Source: Phenylobacterium kunshanense
Lineage (GTDB): Bacteria; Pseudomonadota; Alphaproteobacteria; Caulobacterales; Caulobacteraceae
Length of the DNA: 64,000 bases
NCBI RefSeq assembly: GCF_003254525.1
Contig: NZ_QFYS01000008.1
Location: 113,189-177,188, forward strand
Reading direction: 5' to 3'
Part shown: piece after piece, positions 18,977-27,665 of the stretch
Position numbering within the stretch: position 1 is the first letter of the stretch
Layout of the letters: the number at the start of each line of letters is the position of its first letter
The notes under the pieces: model-generated
What the model was told of the DNA's origin: nothing
Seen by the model: only the letters and a program-made list of their open reading frames with translations
Databases searched by the model: none
Program-made: the position numbers and the translations under genes

Positions 18977-19315
18977 TTACTGCTTGGCCAGTTGAGTGCC
19001 GCCCGCCTTCGCGAGGGCCTTGGCGTTGCAGTCGGCGAGCTTGTCCTCGGCCAGCGACTTGCGGCCTTCGAAGGAGGCCACCGGGCCCACCTTGTCGGCG
19101 ATGGTCTTGCAGGTCGAGGTGGCGAAGGTCTGCGAGGTCGGAGCCGCGGCCACGCAGGTGTCGCCTTCGCAGTTGAACATGGCGCCGCCGGCGATGAACT
19201 TGGTCTTCTCGGCGACGGGCGCCGCCAGCTTGGCGGTGATCGCGTCGGCGGCGAGGGCCTGGCCGGCGGTCAGGGTGGCGAGGGCGGCGCAGGCCGCAAG
19301 GATTTGGAGCTTCAT
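18977..19315 (-). CDS. Secreted CC_3452-like protein
   Basis: A 112-residue protein with signal peptide MKLQILAACAALATLTAGQA followed by a mature part with DAITAKLAAPVAEKTKFIAG, MFNCEGDTCVAAA and TCKTIADKVGPVASFEGRK. The conserved cysteines suggest disulfides. It resembles the small periplasmic family named after Caulobacter CC_3452, which also lies beside the atp operon; this match is from memory and not from a search. The ATG at 19315 precedes the signal peptide directly; the upstream extension to 19417 is not plausible. Confidence 0.75.
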   Translation of the reverse strand: MKLQILAACAALATLTAGQALAADAITAKLAAPVAEKTKFIAGGAMFNCEGDTCVAAAPTSQTFATSTCKTIADKVGPVASFEGRKSLAEDKLADCNAKALAKAGGTQLAKQ

Positions 19316-19621
19316 TGAGCCCTCCAGCGTTTCGGGGAGTTGTCGGCGCACAAGGATTTGAGTACCGGCCCGGTTCGCCGCGTTTGGCCGCCCCGGGTAT
19401 CCCCTCCCTTGGCGCACGTCGAACTGAGCATTGCTAAGATAACGGTGTTAAGATCGACCCGCAATATCGAAAAGCGCAATTCCACTATGCAGAAATGCAG
19501 ATGCACGCAGCGGTCGCGCCGAACGCGTTCATCTCTCGTCAATCATGTTTGGCGTTCCGTTCGCATGGGCTAAGGCAGGGCCGGGCGGGGCGGCTCATCG
19601 ATCGGTTAGGACGACGCTGAC
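19316..19621. other. Divergent intergenic region before PBP1A
   Basis: A 306-base non-coding stretch between divergent genes, locally AT-richer around 19425-19490 (GCTAAGATAACGGTGTTAAG). It should carry both promoters. No clear hairpin, leader peptide or operator was found. Confidence 0.4.
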
Positions 19622-21616
19622 ATGGCCAATGCGCAGCCGCCGGGCCAAAAGGGCTCGCCGCGACCCAAGCGCTCCCTGCTCCAGAACCTGATCTACTGGA
19701 CGCTGGTGCTGGGCGTCTGGGGCCTGATCTTCCTCGTCGCCTTCTTTGCGGTGTTCGCGGTCGACCTGCCCGACACCTCGAAGCTCTATGACGTGAAGCG
19801 CCAGCCGTCGGTCTCCTATCTCGACCGGTCGGGGGCCCTGCTCGCCGTCCGCGGCAGCCAGTACGCGCCGCCCATCGACCTGGACAAGCTGCCGCCGCAT
19901 GTGCCGCGGGCGTTCATCGCCATCGAGGACCGCTGGTACTACTGGCACTTCGGCTTCAACCCCTGGGGCATCATCCGCAGCGGCATCTATAATCTGCAGC
20001 ATCGTGACCAGGGCGGCCCGCTCCGCGGCGGTTCGACCATCACCCAGCAGCTCGCCCGCAACCTCTTCCTGACGCCCAGCCAGAACTACCGCCGCAAGGC
20101 GCAGGAGCTGATCCTCGCCGTCTGGCTGGAGGCCCGGTTCTCCAAGAAGCAGATCCTGGAGCTCTATCTGAACCGGGTCTATTTCGGCGCGGGGGCCTAC
20201 GGCATCGAGGCCGCCTCGCAGCGCTATTTCGGCAAGCCGGCGACCCAGCTCACCCTTGGGGAGAGCGCGCTGCTCGCGGGGCTCATGAAGGGCCCCTCGC
20301 GGTATTCGCCCGTCGCCTCCACCGATCGCGCGGCCCGACGGGCCACAGTGGTGCTGGATGAGATGCTGGAGGCCGGGTTCATCACTTCCGCCGAGCGCGC
20401 GCAGGCGATCCGCACCAAGGTGCGGGTGAACCCCGTCCTTGCGAACCAGCGCGCCCAGTATTTCGTCGACTGGGCGGACGACCAGGTGCGGGCCCTCGTG
20501 GGCGAGCCGACCGAGGACCTGGTGGTGGAAACCACCCTCGACCTGCCGCTGCAGGCCAGCGCCGAACAGGCGGTGAAAGCCGGCGTCGCCGCCGCAAAGG
20601 GCCAGGGCGTGGAGCAGGGCGCGCTCGTGTCCATCGACGGCGAGGGCCGGATTCGCGCCTACGTCGGCGGGACCGACTATCTGGAGACGCAGTTCGACCG
20701 GGCGACCATGGCCAAGCGCCAGGCGGGCTCGGCGTTCAAGCCGTTCGTCTATCTCGCCGCCGTTGAGGCAGGACGCACCCCGGCCACGCCCGTCGTCGAC
20801 GAGCCCCTCAAGATCGGCGAGTGGGAGCCGCGCAACTACACGGGCCAGTTCCTCGGACCGATCACGCTCTCCACGGCCCTGGCCCAGTCGGTGAACACCG
20901 TGGCCGCCCGCCTGGCCAACGAGGTCGGCACCTCCAACGTGGCCGCCACCGCCCGCCGCCTAGGCATCAGCTCGCCGATCCAGCTCGATCCGTCGATGGC
21001 CCTGGGCGCGGTGGAGGTGAGCCCGCTGGAAATGGCCCAGGCCTATGCTCCCTTCGCCAACGGCGGCTACCTGGCGCGAGGCTATGGAATCGAACGCATC
21101 CGCACCGCCACCGGCCGGGTGCTCTACGACCGCAGCCTCGACCCGCCGCCGCGGGCTCCGGTGATCGGACAGCCGGCGCTCGGCTACATGGTCACCATGA
21201 TGCGTGGCGTGGTGACCAACGGCACCGGAACGCGCGCCAACGTCCCCGGCTACGACCTCGCCGGCAAGACCGGCACCACCAGCGATTATCGCGACGCCTG
21301 GTTCGTCGGCTACACCGGCGGCTTCGTGACCGCCGTCTGGGTGGGGAAGGACGACAACAAGTCCATGAAGCGCGTCACCGGCGGCAATGCGCCCGCCGGC
21401 ATCTGGCGCGACTATATGACGGCCGCCCTGCCCCGGTTGAAGGTCGCGCCGATTCCCGGCGGCGACGTGGAGATTCCCGAGGCCCAGGGACCGATCGACC
21501 AGATCCTGGACGGCGTCACCGACTTCTTCCGAGGCGAGGACGACGAGCCGCCGCCGTCCGAGTTCGACCAGGCGCCGCGGGCCCGCGATCGCCGGCCGGA
21601 AGAGCCCGTCTACTGA
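19622..21616 (+). CDS. Penicillin-binding protein 1A-type transglycosylase/transpeptidase
   Basis: A 664-residue bifunctional class A PBP. A single N-terminal membrane helix (about residues 22-48) is followed by the GT51 glycosyltransferase domain with EDRWYYWHFG (catalytic Glu102), RGGSTITQQLARN and KAQELILAVWLEARFSKKQI. The transpeptidase domain has SAFK (Ser370-Lys373), SVN (423-425) and KTGTT (549-553). It polymerises and crosslinks peptidoglycan in the periplasm. The C-terminal 35 residues are acidic and disordered. The gene converges with, and overlaps by seven bases, the metallopeptidase gene. Confidence 0.95.
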   Translation: MANAQPPGQKGSPRPKRSLLQNLIYWTLVLGVWGLIFLVAFFAVFAVDLPDTSKLYDVKRQPSVSYLDRSGALLAVRGSQYAPPIDLDKLPPHVPRAFIAIEDRWYYWHFGFNPWGIIRSGIYNLQHRDQGGPLRGGSTITQQLARNLFLTPSQNYRRKAQELILAVWLEARFSKKQILELYLNRVYFGAGAYGIEAASQRYFGKPATQLTLGESALLAGLMKGPSRYSPVASTDRAARRATVVLDEMLEAGFITSAERAQAIRTKVRVNPVLANQRAQYFVDWADDQVRALVGEPTEDLVVETTLDLPLQASAEQAVKAGVAAAKGQGVEQGALVSIDGEGRIRAYVGGTDYLETQFDRATMAKRQAGSAFKPFVYLAAVEAGRTPATPVVDEPLKIGEWEPRNYTGQFLGPITLSTALAQSVNTVAARLANEVGTSNVAATARRLGISSPIQLDPSMALGAVEVSPLEMAQAYAPFANGGYLARGYGIERIRTATGRVLYDRSLDPPPRAPVIGQPALGYMVTMMRGVVTNGTGTRANVPGYDLAGKTGTTSDYRDAWFVGYTGGFVTAVWVGKDDNKSMKRVTGGNAPAGIWRDYMTAALPRLKVAPIPGGDVEIPEAQGPIDQILDGVTDFFRGEDDEPPPSEFDQAPRARDRRPEEPVY

Positions 21617-22353
21617 CGGCCGAAGGCGTGCAGCCGCGCGCCCTCGGCCCGAAGCCAGTCGCGGTGGCGACGCTCGTCGCCGACCAGGGCGCGGACGTGG
21701 GCCCAGAAGCGCGGGCCATGGTTCAGCTCAAGCAGGTGGGCGCACTCGTGGGCGGCCACGTAGTCGGCCACCTCGAACGGTGCGAGGGCCAGGCGCCAGG
21801 AATAGCGGATCGACCCGGCGGTCCCGCGCGGGCCCGGCCGGCATGACCCCCAGCGGGACTTGGCGTCCGCCAGGCTGACCTTCGGCATCGGCGCGCCGAG
21901 GCGGGCGGCATAGTGCGCGGTTCGGACGGTGAGCACCTCGAGCGCCCGCCGTTTCAGCACCAGGACGACCGCCCGCGTGAACCCTTCACCCTCGCCCATG
22001 GCGACGATGCGTGGCGTGGATCCGTCGGCGGGCTCAACCCAGCGCGCCCGGCCCGTGCCGGAGTCCAGGCGGACCGGTTCGCCGAAGACCTCGATGAGCA
22101 TGCCCGCGGCGAGCGCATGGGCCTGGGGCAATTCGGCCAGCCGCTGGGCGATCCAGTCCGCGCGCTCGCGGGCGAAGGCGGCCGCCTCGGGCAGACGGCG
22201 GGGCGACGGGGCGGTGGCGACGATCTCGCGCCGCGTCCGATCGAGGCGCAGCGAGACACGCCGAGCCCGGCGATTGACCTTCAGCCGCACCGGCGCGCCG
22301 GCCACCTCCAGCCGGTCGCCGTCGGCGAGCGAGGGGCGGCCGAAGAGACTCAT
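21610..22353 (-). CDS. YgjP-like M48-type metallopeptidase
   Basis: A 247-residue protein of the YgjP/DUF45 family. The zinc motif HECAHLLELNHGPRFWAHV (HExxH with a downstream histidine), AAKSRWGSC-like DAKSRWGSCRPG and IRYSWRLALAP are the family hallmarks. These cytoplasmic zincins are often linked to restriction or stress genes, but their substrates are unknown. Length is normal. The 3' end overlaps the PBP1A stop by seven bases. Confidence 0.9.
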   Translation of the reverse strand: MSLFGRPSLADGDRLEVAGAPVRLKVNRRARRVSLRLDRTRREIVATAPSPRRLPEAAAFARERADWIAQRLAELPQAHALAAGMLIEVFGEPVRLDSGTGRARWVEPADGSTPRIVAMGEGEGFTRAVVLVLKRRALEVLTVRTAHYAARLGAPMPKVSLADAKSRWGSCRPGPRGTAGSIRYSWRLALAPFEVADYVAAHECAHLLELNHGPRFWAHVRALVGDERRHRDWLRAEGARLHAFGRQ

Positions 22354-22394
22354 GCGGAGAATCTACGCCGCCCCGCTGGGCGGCGCGAGCGCGA

Positions 22395-23711
22395 TCAGCC
22401 CTTGGCGCCCCGCTGCGGCATCGCGACGACCTCGCCACCCCGCGTGGCCAGCTTGGGCCGCGGCAGGCCATGCTCCGTCCGCCGGATGAAGTCGCGCACG
22501 CGAGGATAGATCTCCTCCCGGAACCGCTTGCCGTTGAAGACGCCGTAGTGGCCGACGTGCGGCTGGATGTAGTCCTCCTTCAGCTCGACCGGCAGGCCGA
22601 GACACAGGCGGTGGGCGGCCTGGGTCTGGCCGATCCCCGAGATGTCGTCGTTCTCGCCCTCGACCGTCAGCAGGCCGACGTCGGTGATCCGCTCCGGCTT
22701 CACCTTGCGGCCGCGATGGACCAGCTCGCCCTTCGGCAGCAGGTAGCGCTGGAAGACCACATCCACCGTCTGCAGATAGAACTCCTCGGTCAGGTCCAGC
22801 ACCGAGAGGTACTCGTCGTAGAACTCGAGGTGTTTGTCAGCCGAGTCCCCGTCGCCCTCCATGAGGTGGGCCAGGTACTTGCGATGGGCCTCCTGGTGCT
22901 TCTCCAGGTTCATGGACATGAAGCTGGCGAGCTGGACAAAGCCCGGATAGACGCGCCGGCCCGCGCCCAGATAGGGCGGCGGCACGTTGTAGATCATGTT
23001 CGACTCGAACCAGGCGAACGGCCGCTCCTCGGCCAGCTTGTTCGTCACCGTCGGCGACAGGCGCGCATCGATCGGCGAGCCCATGTAGGTCATGGAGGCC
23101 GGCCGGCTCTCCTCGCGGTCCTCGGCCATCAGCGACACCGCGGCCAGCACCGGCGGTCCCGGCTGGCACACGGCGACCACGTGCGGCCGCGGCCCCAGCA
23201 CCCGCAGCATCTCGCGGATGTGGTCGATGTAGTCGTGGAAGTCGAAGCGCCCGTCCACCATCGGCACGTCGCGGGCGTTGGTCCATTCGGTGATGAACAC
23301 CTCATGGTCCTGCAGGAAGGCTTCCACCGTGCCGCGCAGCAGGGTGGCGTAGTGGCCGCTCAACGGGGCGGCGATCAGCACCGCGGGCTCCAGCTCGGTC
23401 TTGCCGGCGCGGCGCAGGTCGGCCGTGTCGCGCGCGAAGTGGGTCAGCTTGCACCAGGGGCTGGACCAGACCTCCTGCGTGCGCACCCGCACGGGCTGTC
23501 CGTTGATCGGCACGCTGTCGATGCGCCAGTCGGGCTTGCCGTACCGGCGGGTCAGGTTCGCGAACAGGTCCGAGGTGGCGTAGAGGCGACGCCCGAGATC
23601 GGTCTCCGCCGCCGGATTGAGCGGCGAACTCCAGAAGCTGCGCGCCGCCAGGGCGGCGAAGCGGAGCGGGGAGGCCGTGTAGTAACCGGCTTCATAGAGG
23701 CTGTAGAGCAT
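22395..23711 (-). CDS. phaZ: Intracellular polyhydroxyalkanoate depolymerase
   Basis: A 438-residue PhaZ of the intracellular short-chain type. It starts MLYSLYEAGYYTASPLRFAA and contains the lipase-box variant VCQPGPP with Cys as nucleophile, as in the Cupriavidus PhaZ1 group, plus TYMGSPIDAR and HVGHYGVFNGKRFREEIYP near the C-terminus with the catalytic His. It mobilises stored PHB granules into hydroxybutyrate. An earlier start at 23768 is less likely. No PHA synthase or phasin is nearby. Confidence 0.93.
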   Translation of the reverse strand: MLYSLYEAGYYTASPLRFAALAARSFWSSPLNPAAETDLGRRLYATSDLFANLTRRYGKPDWRIDSVPINGQPVRVRTQEVWSSPWCKLTHFARDTADLRRAGKTELEPAVLIAAPLSGHYATLLRGTVEAFLQDHEVFITEWTNARDVPMVDGRFDFHDYIDHIREMLRVLGPRPHVVAVCQPGPPVLAAVSLMAEDREESRPASMTYMGSPIDARLSPTVTNKLAEERPFAWFESNMIYNVPPPYLGAGRRVYPGFVQLASFMSMNLEKHQEAHRKYLAHLMEGDGDSADKHLEFYDEYLSVLDLTEEFYLQTVDVVFQRYLLPKGELVHRGRKVKPERITDVGLLTVEGENDDISGIGQTQAAHRLCLGLPVELKEDYIQPHVGHYGVFNGKRFREEIYPRVRDFIRRTEHGLPRPKLATRGGEVVAMPQRGAKG

Positions 23712-23800
23712 GAGGACCTGCCTTTGTGCGCTGCAGCATAACATGCGGGACCTTAATAGGCTCCACAAGCTCCCGCTTGCACACGATGTCGCAGGGCGGC

Positions 23801-24412
23801 TCAGCAGCTCGTGGCGTTGGCGCCCTGGGCCATGGCGGCCTTGATCTTCGCCGCCGTCTGCTCCGGGGTCAGCTCGTAGGGCAGGATGCAGGCGAATTTG
23901 CCCTTGGGGTTCATCAGGTAGCTGTAGGCGGCGTGGTTGACCGTGTAGTCGTCGCCCTGGACCTGCTTCTGGTAGAAGACCCGGTAGGCCTTGGCCGCGA
24001 CGTCCACCTGGGCCGGGGTCCCCGTGAGGCCGACGAGGCGCTTCGGGAAGGCCGGATTGTTCACATAGGCGGCCATCTGCTGGGGCGTGTCCCGCTCGGG
24101 ATCCACCGAGATCAGCACCATCTGGACCTTGTCCGCATCCTTACCGAGCATCGGCTCAACCTGCCCGAGCTCGAACAGCGTGGTGGGACAGATGTCGGGG
24201 CAGTGGGTGAAGCCGAAGAACACCACGCTCCACTTGCCGCGAAGCAAATCCTGGTCGACCGTACGCCCCTGGGTGTCCACCAATTGGAACGGACCCCCCA
24301 ATGTGACGGTTTGCGCAGGCGGTCCAAGCACGCCTTTGCGGACCGCGAGACCGGTGAGGATGGCCAGCGCAAGCGCCAAGATCGCGATGAGGACCAGGAT
24401 GCGCCTGGACAT
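23801..24412 (-). CDS. SCO1/SenC family copper chaperone
   Basis: A 203-residue membrane-anchored thioredoxin-fold protein. One N-terminal helix (5-23) is followed by THCPDICPTT with the copper cysteines Cys71 and Cys75, and by the third ligand His160 in DYTVNHAAYSYL. SCO proteins deliver copper to cytochrome c oxidase from the periplasmic face. The gene is divergent from regB with 45 bases between starts, the same neighbourhood as senC/prrC in Rhodobacter. The ATG at 24412 directly precedes the membrane helix, so the longer frame to 24553 is rejected. Confidence 0.92.
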   Translation of the reverse strand: MSRRILVLIAILALALAILTGLAVRKGVLGPPAQTVTLGGPFQLVDTQGRTVDQDLLRGKWSVVFFGFTHCPDICPTTLFELGQVEPMLGKDADKVQMVLISVDPERDTPQQMAAYVNNPAFPKRLVGLTGTPAQVDVAAKAYRVFYQKQVQGDDYTVNHAAYSYLMNPKGKFACILPYELTPEQTAAKIKAAMAQGANATSC

Positions 24413-24457
24413 GGGTGCTTCCCTTGCTGGCGGCCATGCGCCCTGCGGAGGCAGGGC

Positions 24458-25801
24458 GTGACGAACGTCTCCGCCCAGACCGCCGGCCTCGATACGGCCC
24501 CGCCCGGCGCGACGCAAGACGTCTGGGACACGGCCGCGATCCGCCGAGGGCACCTGCGGGTCCGCACGCTCGTCAATGTCCGCTGGATGGTCATCGGCGG
24601 TGAGGTGGCGCTGCTGATCGCCATGGCGTTCGGGCTCCGTTACGTCGCGCCGTACGAACTCTGCGCCGCCGTCGTCGCGGCGGGCGCCGCGGTCAATCTC
24701 ATCACCGCCCGGATTTCGCCCCAGCAGCGGGTGATGGGCGACCGGGAGGCCGTGGTTCAGCTCTGCATCGACCTGGTGCAGATGTCGCTGCTCCTGGCGC
24801 TCATCGGCGGCACCGCCAATCCGTTCATCCTGGTGCTCCTCGCGCCCGTCACCCTCGCGGCGGCCACCCTGCCGCTGCGGCCGCTGGTGGTCGTCGGCGC
24901 CGTGGCCTCGGCGCTGTCTATGGCCCTTGCTGTGGTCTCGCTCCCGTACCCGGACATCCTGCTGCCGGTGGAATTCCGGCTGACGGCCGGCGTGGCGAAT
25001 GTCGCCGGGATCGCCCTCGTCGCCAGCTTCATCCGCCAGTCGGTGGTCGAGGCGGCGCGGATGGCCCTTGCCCTCGACGTCACCCAGACCGTCCTGGCGC
25101 GCGAGCAGCGGCTGTCAGCCCTGGGCGGGCTCGCGGCGGCCGCGGCGCATGAGCTGGGCACGCCGCTGGCCACCATCTCGATCGTCGCCAAGGAGATGGC
25201 CCGCGAGGCCCAGACGCCGAACGTCAAGGAGGACGCCGAACTGCTGATCGCCCAGGCCGAGCGGTGCCGCGAGATCCTGCGTCGCCTCTCGGCCACGCCC
25301 GAGAAGGCGACCGACGAGGTGCACGAGCGCCTGTCGCTGCGCCAGCTCGTCCAGGAGGTGATCGAGCCGCACGCCAACGCCAGCAAGGAGGTGCGCGTCG
25401 AGGCGATCGTGACGGGCGCCAAGGACGTGAAGACCCCCGACATCCATCGGCGCCCCGAGATCGTCCACGCCTTCACGACCTTCGTGGAGAACGCCGTCGA
25501 CTTCGCCCGCTCGGAAATCCTCGTGTCGGCCCGCTTCGACGCCGACACCATCACGGTGGAGGTCCGGGATGACGGTCCGGGCTTCGCGCCGGAGGTCCTG
25601 GCCAAGCTGGGCGAGCCCTACGTCACGACGCGACCGGGCGCCGAAGGGTCGCGGACCGGCCACATCGGCATGGGACTCGGCTTCTTCATCGCCAAGACGC
25701 TGCTGGAGCGGACCGGGGCCGTTGTGACATTTCACAATGCCAAGCCCAGGGGCGCCGTCGTATCGGCGCGCTGGAAGCGGTCTGAACTGGAAGTTGTGTG
25801 A
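24458..25801 (+). CDS. regB: Redox sensor histidine kinase RegB/PrrB/ActS
   Basis: A 447-residue kinase. It starts at GTG 24458 with GGAGG six bases upstream; the much longer frame from 23726 is an artefact antisense to the SCO gene. Six membrane helices (about 45-195) contain the quinone-sensing heptad GGTANPF (117-123). The H-box is AAAAAHELGTPLATI with His231, and the redox cysteine sits at Cys270 in AERCREIL. The ATP-binding domain has ENAVDFA, DDGPGFAPEV and GMGLGFFIA. It senses the redox state of the respiratory quinone pool and phosphorylates RegA, 93 bases downstream. Confidence 0.95.
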   Translation: MTNVSAQTAGLDTAPPGATQDVWDTAAIRRGHLRVRTLVNVRWMVIGGEVALLIAMAFGLRYVAPYELCAAVVAAGAAVNLITARISPQQRVMGDREAVVQLCIDLVQMSLLLALIGGTANPFILVLLAPVTLAAATLPLRPLVVVGAVASALSMALAVVSLPYPDILLPVEFRLTAGVANVAGIALVASFIRQSVVEAARMALALDVTQTVLAREQRLSALGGLAAAAAHELGTPLATISIVAKEMAREAQTPNVKEDAELLIAQAERCREILRRLSATPEKATDEVHERLSLRQLVQEVIEPHANASKEVRVEAIVTGAKDVKTPDIHRRPEIVHAFTTFVENAVDFARSEILVSARFDADTITVEVRDDGPGFAPEVLAKLGEPYVTTRPGAEGSRTGHIGMGLGFFIAKTLLERTGAVVTFHNAKPRGAVVSARWKRSELEVV

Positions 25802-25894
25802 CCGCTATGCAGCCGTGCTTGCAGTCAGGCGTTGATATGCGACATTCTGCCGCAGCCAGTAGCGAGGGGACCCTCTGCCGAGGGTAGACGGACA

Positions 25895-26449
25895 ATGACC
25901 GATCTCTCCGCCGAAGTCTCGGCTCTCCCCGACCGGAGCCTCCTCGTCCTCGATGACGACGCCCCGCTCCGCACCCGCCTGGGCCGCGCCCTCGAGCAGC
26001 GGGGCTTCGAGCCTACGCTGGTCGGCAGCGTCCAGGAAGCCATCGCCGCCGTGAAGGTGAAGGCGCCTGCTTACGCGGTGCTCGACATGCGGCTGGAGGA
26101 TGGGTCGGGCCTGAAGGTCGTGGAGGCGGTCCGCGACGCGCGGCCCGACGCCAAGATCATCATGCTCACCGGCTACGGCAACATCGCCACCGCCGTTCAG
26201 GCGGTGAAGGCGGGCGCCGTGGACTATCTGTCGAAGCCGGCGGACGCCGACGACGTGGTGCGCGCGCTGCTGGCCCGGGGCGACGCGCCCGCGCCGCCGG
26301 ACAATCCCATGAGCGCCGATCGCGTCCGCTGGGAGCACATCCAGCGCGTCTACGAGCTGTGCAACCACAACGTCTCGGAAACCGCCCGGCGTCTCAACAT
26401 GCACCGGCGAACCCTGCAGCGGATCCTGGCCAAGCGCGCCCCGCGCTGA
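25895..26449 (+). CDS. regA: Redox response regulator RegA/PrrA/ActR
   Basis: A 184-residue regulator: receiver domain with LDDDAP (20-24 region), phospho-acceptor Asp64 in VLDMRLEDG and KPAD, then a Fis-type helix-turn-helix ETARRLNMHRRTLQRILAKR at the C-terminus, almost invariant across Alphaproteobacteria. It controls genes for respiration, CO2 or N2 fixation and energy metabolism in response to RegB. GAGGG lies upstream of ATG 25895. The gene converges with mmcB, two bases between stops. Confidence 0.95.
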   Translation: MTDLSAEVSALPDRSLLVLDDDAPLRTRLGRALEQRGFEPTLVGSVQEAIAAVKVKAPAYAVLDMRLEDGSGLKVVEAVRDARPDAKIIMLTGYGNIATAVQAVKAGAVDYLSKPADADDVVRALLARGDAPAPPDNPMSADRVRWEHIQRVYELCNHNVSETARRLNMHRRTLQRILAKRAPR

Positions 26450-26451
26450 CC

Positions 26452-26901
26452 CTATAGTTCCGTCGCCGCGCCCCCGGCCGCGCGCAGGGCCGCCAGCCGG
26501 GCGAATGCGAGGGTCAGCGCCTTGCGGCGCGCGCCCGCCAGCGGCTCGACCGGCGCCTCGCGCAGGATGGCGCCGCCGAAGCCGTCGGCGACGATCAGAC
26601 CCGGCTCGTCCGGCAGGATCTCGCGCGGGAACTCCGGCGCCACGGCGAAGGCGAAGGCGTCGCAGTAGGGGCGATACTCGGGCCACTTCAGGTCGACCCG
26701 GAAGTCCTCGATCCCCGATTTCACCTCGACGATGAAGATGTCCCCCTTGGGACCCAGGGCCATCAGGTCGGCGCGCCGACCGTTGGGCAGGGTCACCTCG
26801 GCGAGCGGTGCGTACCCGAGGGCGGTCAGGAGACGCGCTGCGCCGCGCGTGACGGTGGCGGTGGTCTCCGGGCGCGAGACGGTGACGATGGTGACGTCCA
26901 T
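26452..26901 (-). CDS. mmcB: MmcB family DNA repair protein
   Basis: A 149-residue protein of the MmcB family, a nuclease-fold protein needed for mitomycin C resistance in Caulobacter. The core DLMALGPKGDIFIVEVKSG has the E-x-K motif of the PD-(D/E)xK fold. The ATG at 26901 begins MDVTIVTVSRPETTATVTRG. A perfect GTTC-N7-GTTC LexA box lies 13-27 bases upstream, so it should belong to the SOS regulon. Confidence 0.88.
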   Translation of the reverse strand: MDVTIVTVSRPETTATVTRGAARLLTALGYAPLAEVTLPNGRRADLMALGPKGDIFIVEVKSGIEDFRVDLKWPEYRPYCDAFAFAVAPEFPREILPDEPGLIVADGFGGAILREAPVEPLAGARRKALTLAFARLAALRAAGGAATEL

Positions 26902-26913
26902 GTCCGCCACCTT

Positions 26914-26928
26914 GTTCCGCCTTCGTTC
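26914..26928. promoter_or_regulatory. LexA (SOS) box of mmcB
   Basis: GTTC (26914-26917), seven bases, GTTC (26925-26928): exact match to the alphaproteobacterial LexA consensus GTTC-N7-GTTC, placed directly upstream of the mmcB start. Confidence 0.8.
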
Positions 26929-26946
26929 CGAGCGCAAGGCCCCGGG

Positions 26947-27474
26947 TCAGCTCCGCGGGGGCAGCGGGAACTCGAGCCGTCCGACATCGAACCCGAGCTG
27001 GCGGATGCGCGCCAGGGCCTGGGTCTTCACCGCCGCCGGCAAGGTCGGCTTCTGCGACATGAGCCAGAGATACTTGCCGTTGGCGGTGGCCAGCACCAGC
27101 CAGCCCTGCTCCGCGCGATGCTCCACGACCACATAGTCCTGGCTCACCACCCCGCCGAAGAACGTCATCTTGAACTTGGCGTTGGTGCGCGGGTCGGCCA
27201 CCGTGGCCTTGGCCTTCCAGACCTTCAGCGGTCCGTCGGGCGTATCCTTGCGGCACGACTGCACGACGGCGAAACCGGCGGCGGAGGGGGTCCACTCGGA
27301 CGCGCCGGCCTGGCACCCCTTCTGGAGCACGTTGGGGACGCGGGCGACCTCATACCAGCGGCCCATCATCCTGGAGAGCTCGATGCGACCCACCGGCTCG
27401 ACGGCCGCGGACGCCGTCGCGGGCGCGAACAGCAGGCAGGCGGCGATCGCCGCGAGGACGGAGCGCTGGATCAT
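26947..27474 (-). CDS. Lipocalin family protein (Blc-like)
   Basis: A 175-residue protein with signal peptide MIQRSVLAAIAACLLFAPATASA and lipocalin motif GRWYEVARVPN, plus KVWKAKATVADPRTNAKFKMTF and YVVVEHRAEQGWLVLA in the barrel. Unlike E. coli Blc, no lipobox cysteine follows the signal, so it is probably soluble in the periplasm. It would bind fatty acids or lysophospholipids. The start at ATG 27474 is preferred over a TTG at 27486; ribosome site weak. Confidence 0.87.
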   Translation of the reverse strand: MIQRSVLAAIAACLLFAPATASAAVEPVGRIELSRMMGRWYEVARVPNVLQKGCQAGASEWTPSAAGFAVVQSCRKDTPDGPLKVWKAKATVADPRTNAKFKMTFFGGVVSQDYVVVEHRAEQGWLVLATANGKYLWLMSQKPTLPAAVKTQALARIRQLGFDVGRLEFPLPPRS

Positions 27475-27615
27475 GTTGCAGTGCAATAGACGAGCCGGGA
27501 GCAGAACGGAACGCGGGAATGCGCGCGGTATAGGGACGCAGGAGGGCCTGACTATCGCATGAACACCGTGGTCAGAAGTGTTACGGCGCAGCTCCGCCAG
27601 GGTCCTAACGAAGAA

Positions 27616-27641
27616 CGCCCGCCGGGTCTCCCCGGCGGGCG
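27616..27641 (-). terminator. Terminator of the di-iron protein gene
   Basis: A perfect eleven-base stem CGCCCGCCGGG/CCCGGCGGGCG with a TCTC loop lies 25 bases past the stop of the gene at 27666. On the minus strand it is followed by TTCTTCGTT, a moderate T-rich tract. Confidence 0.75.
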
Positions 27642-27665
27642 TCGGTCTCGTCGCTGGCGGGGGTG

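Noticed and set aside
23726..24457. N-terminal extension of RegB
   Set aside because: It is antisense to the SCO gene and ends exactly where a GTG with GGAGG gives the normal RegB start.
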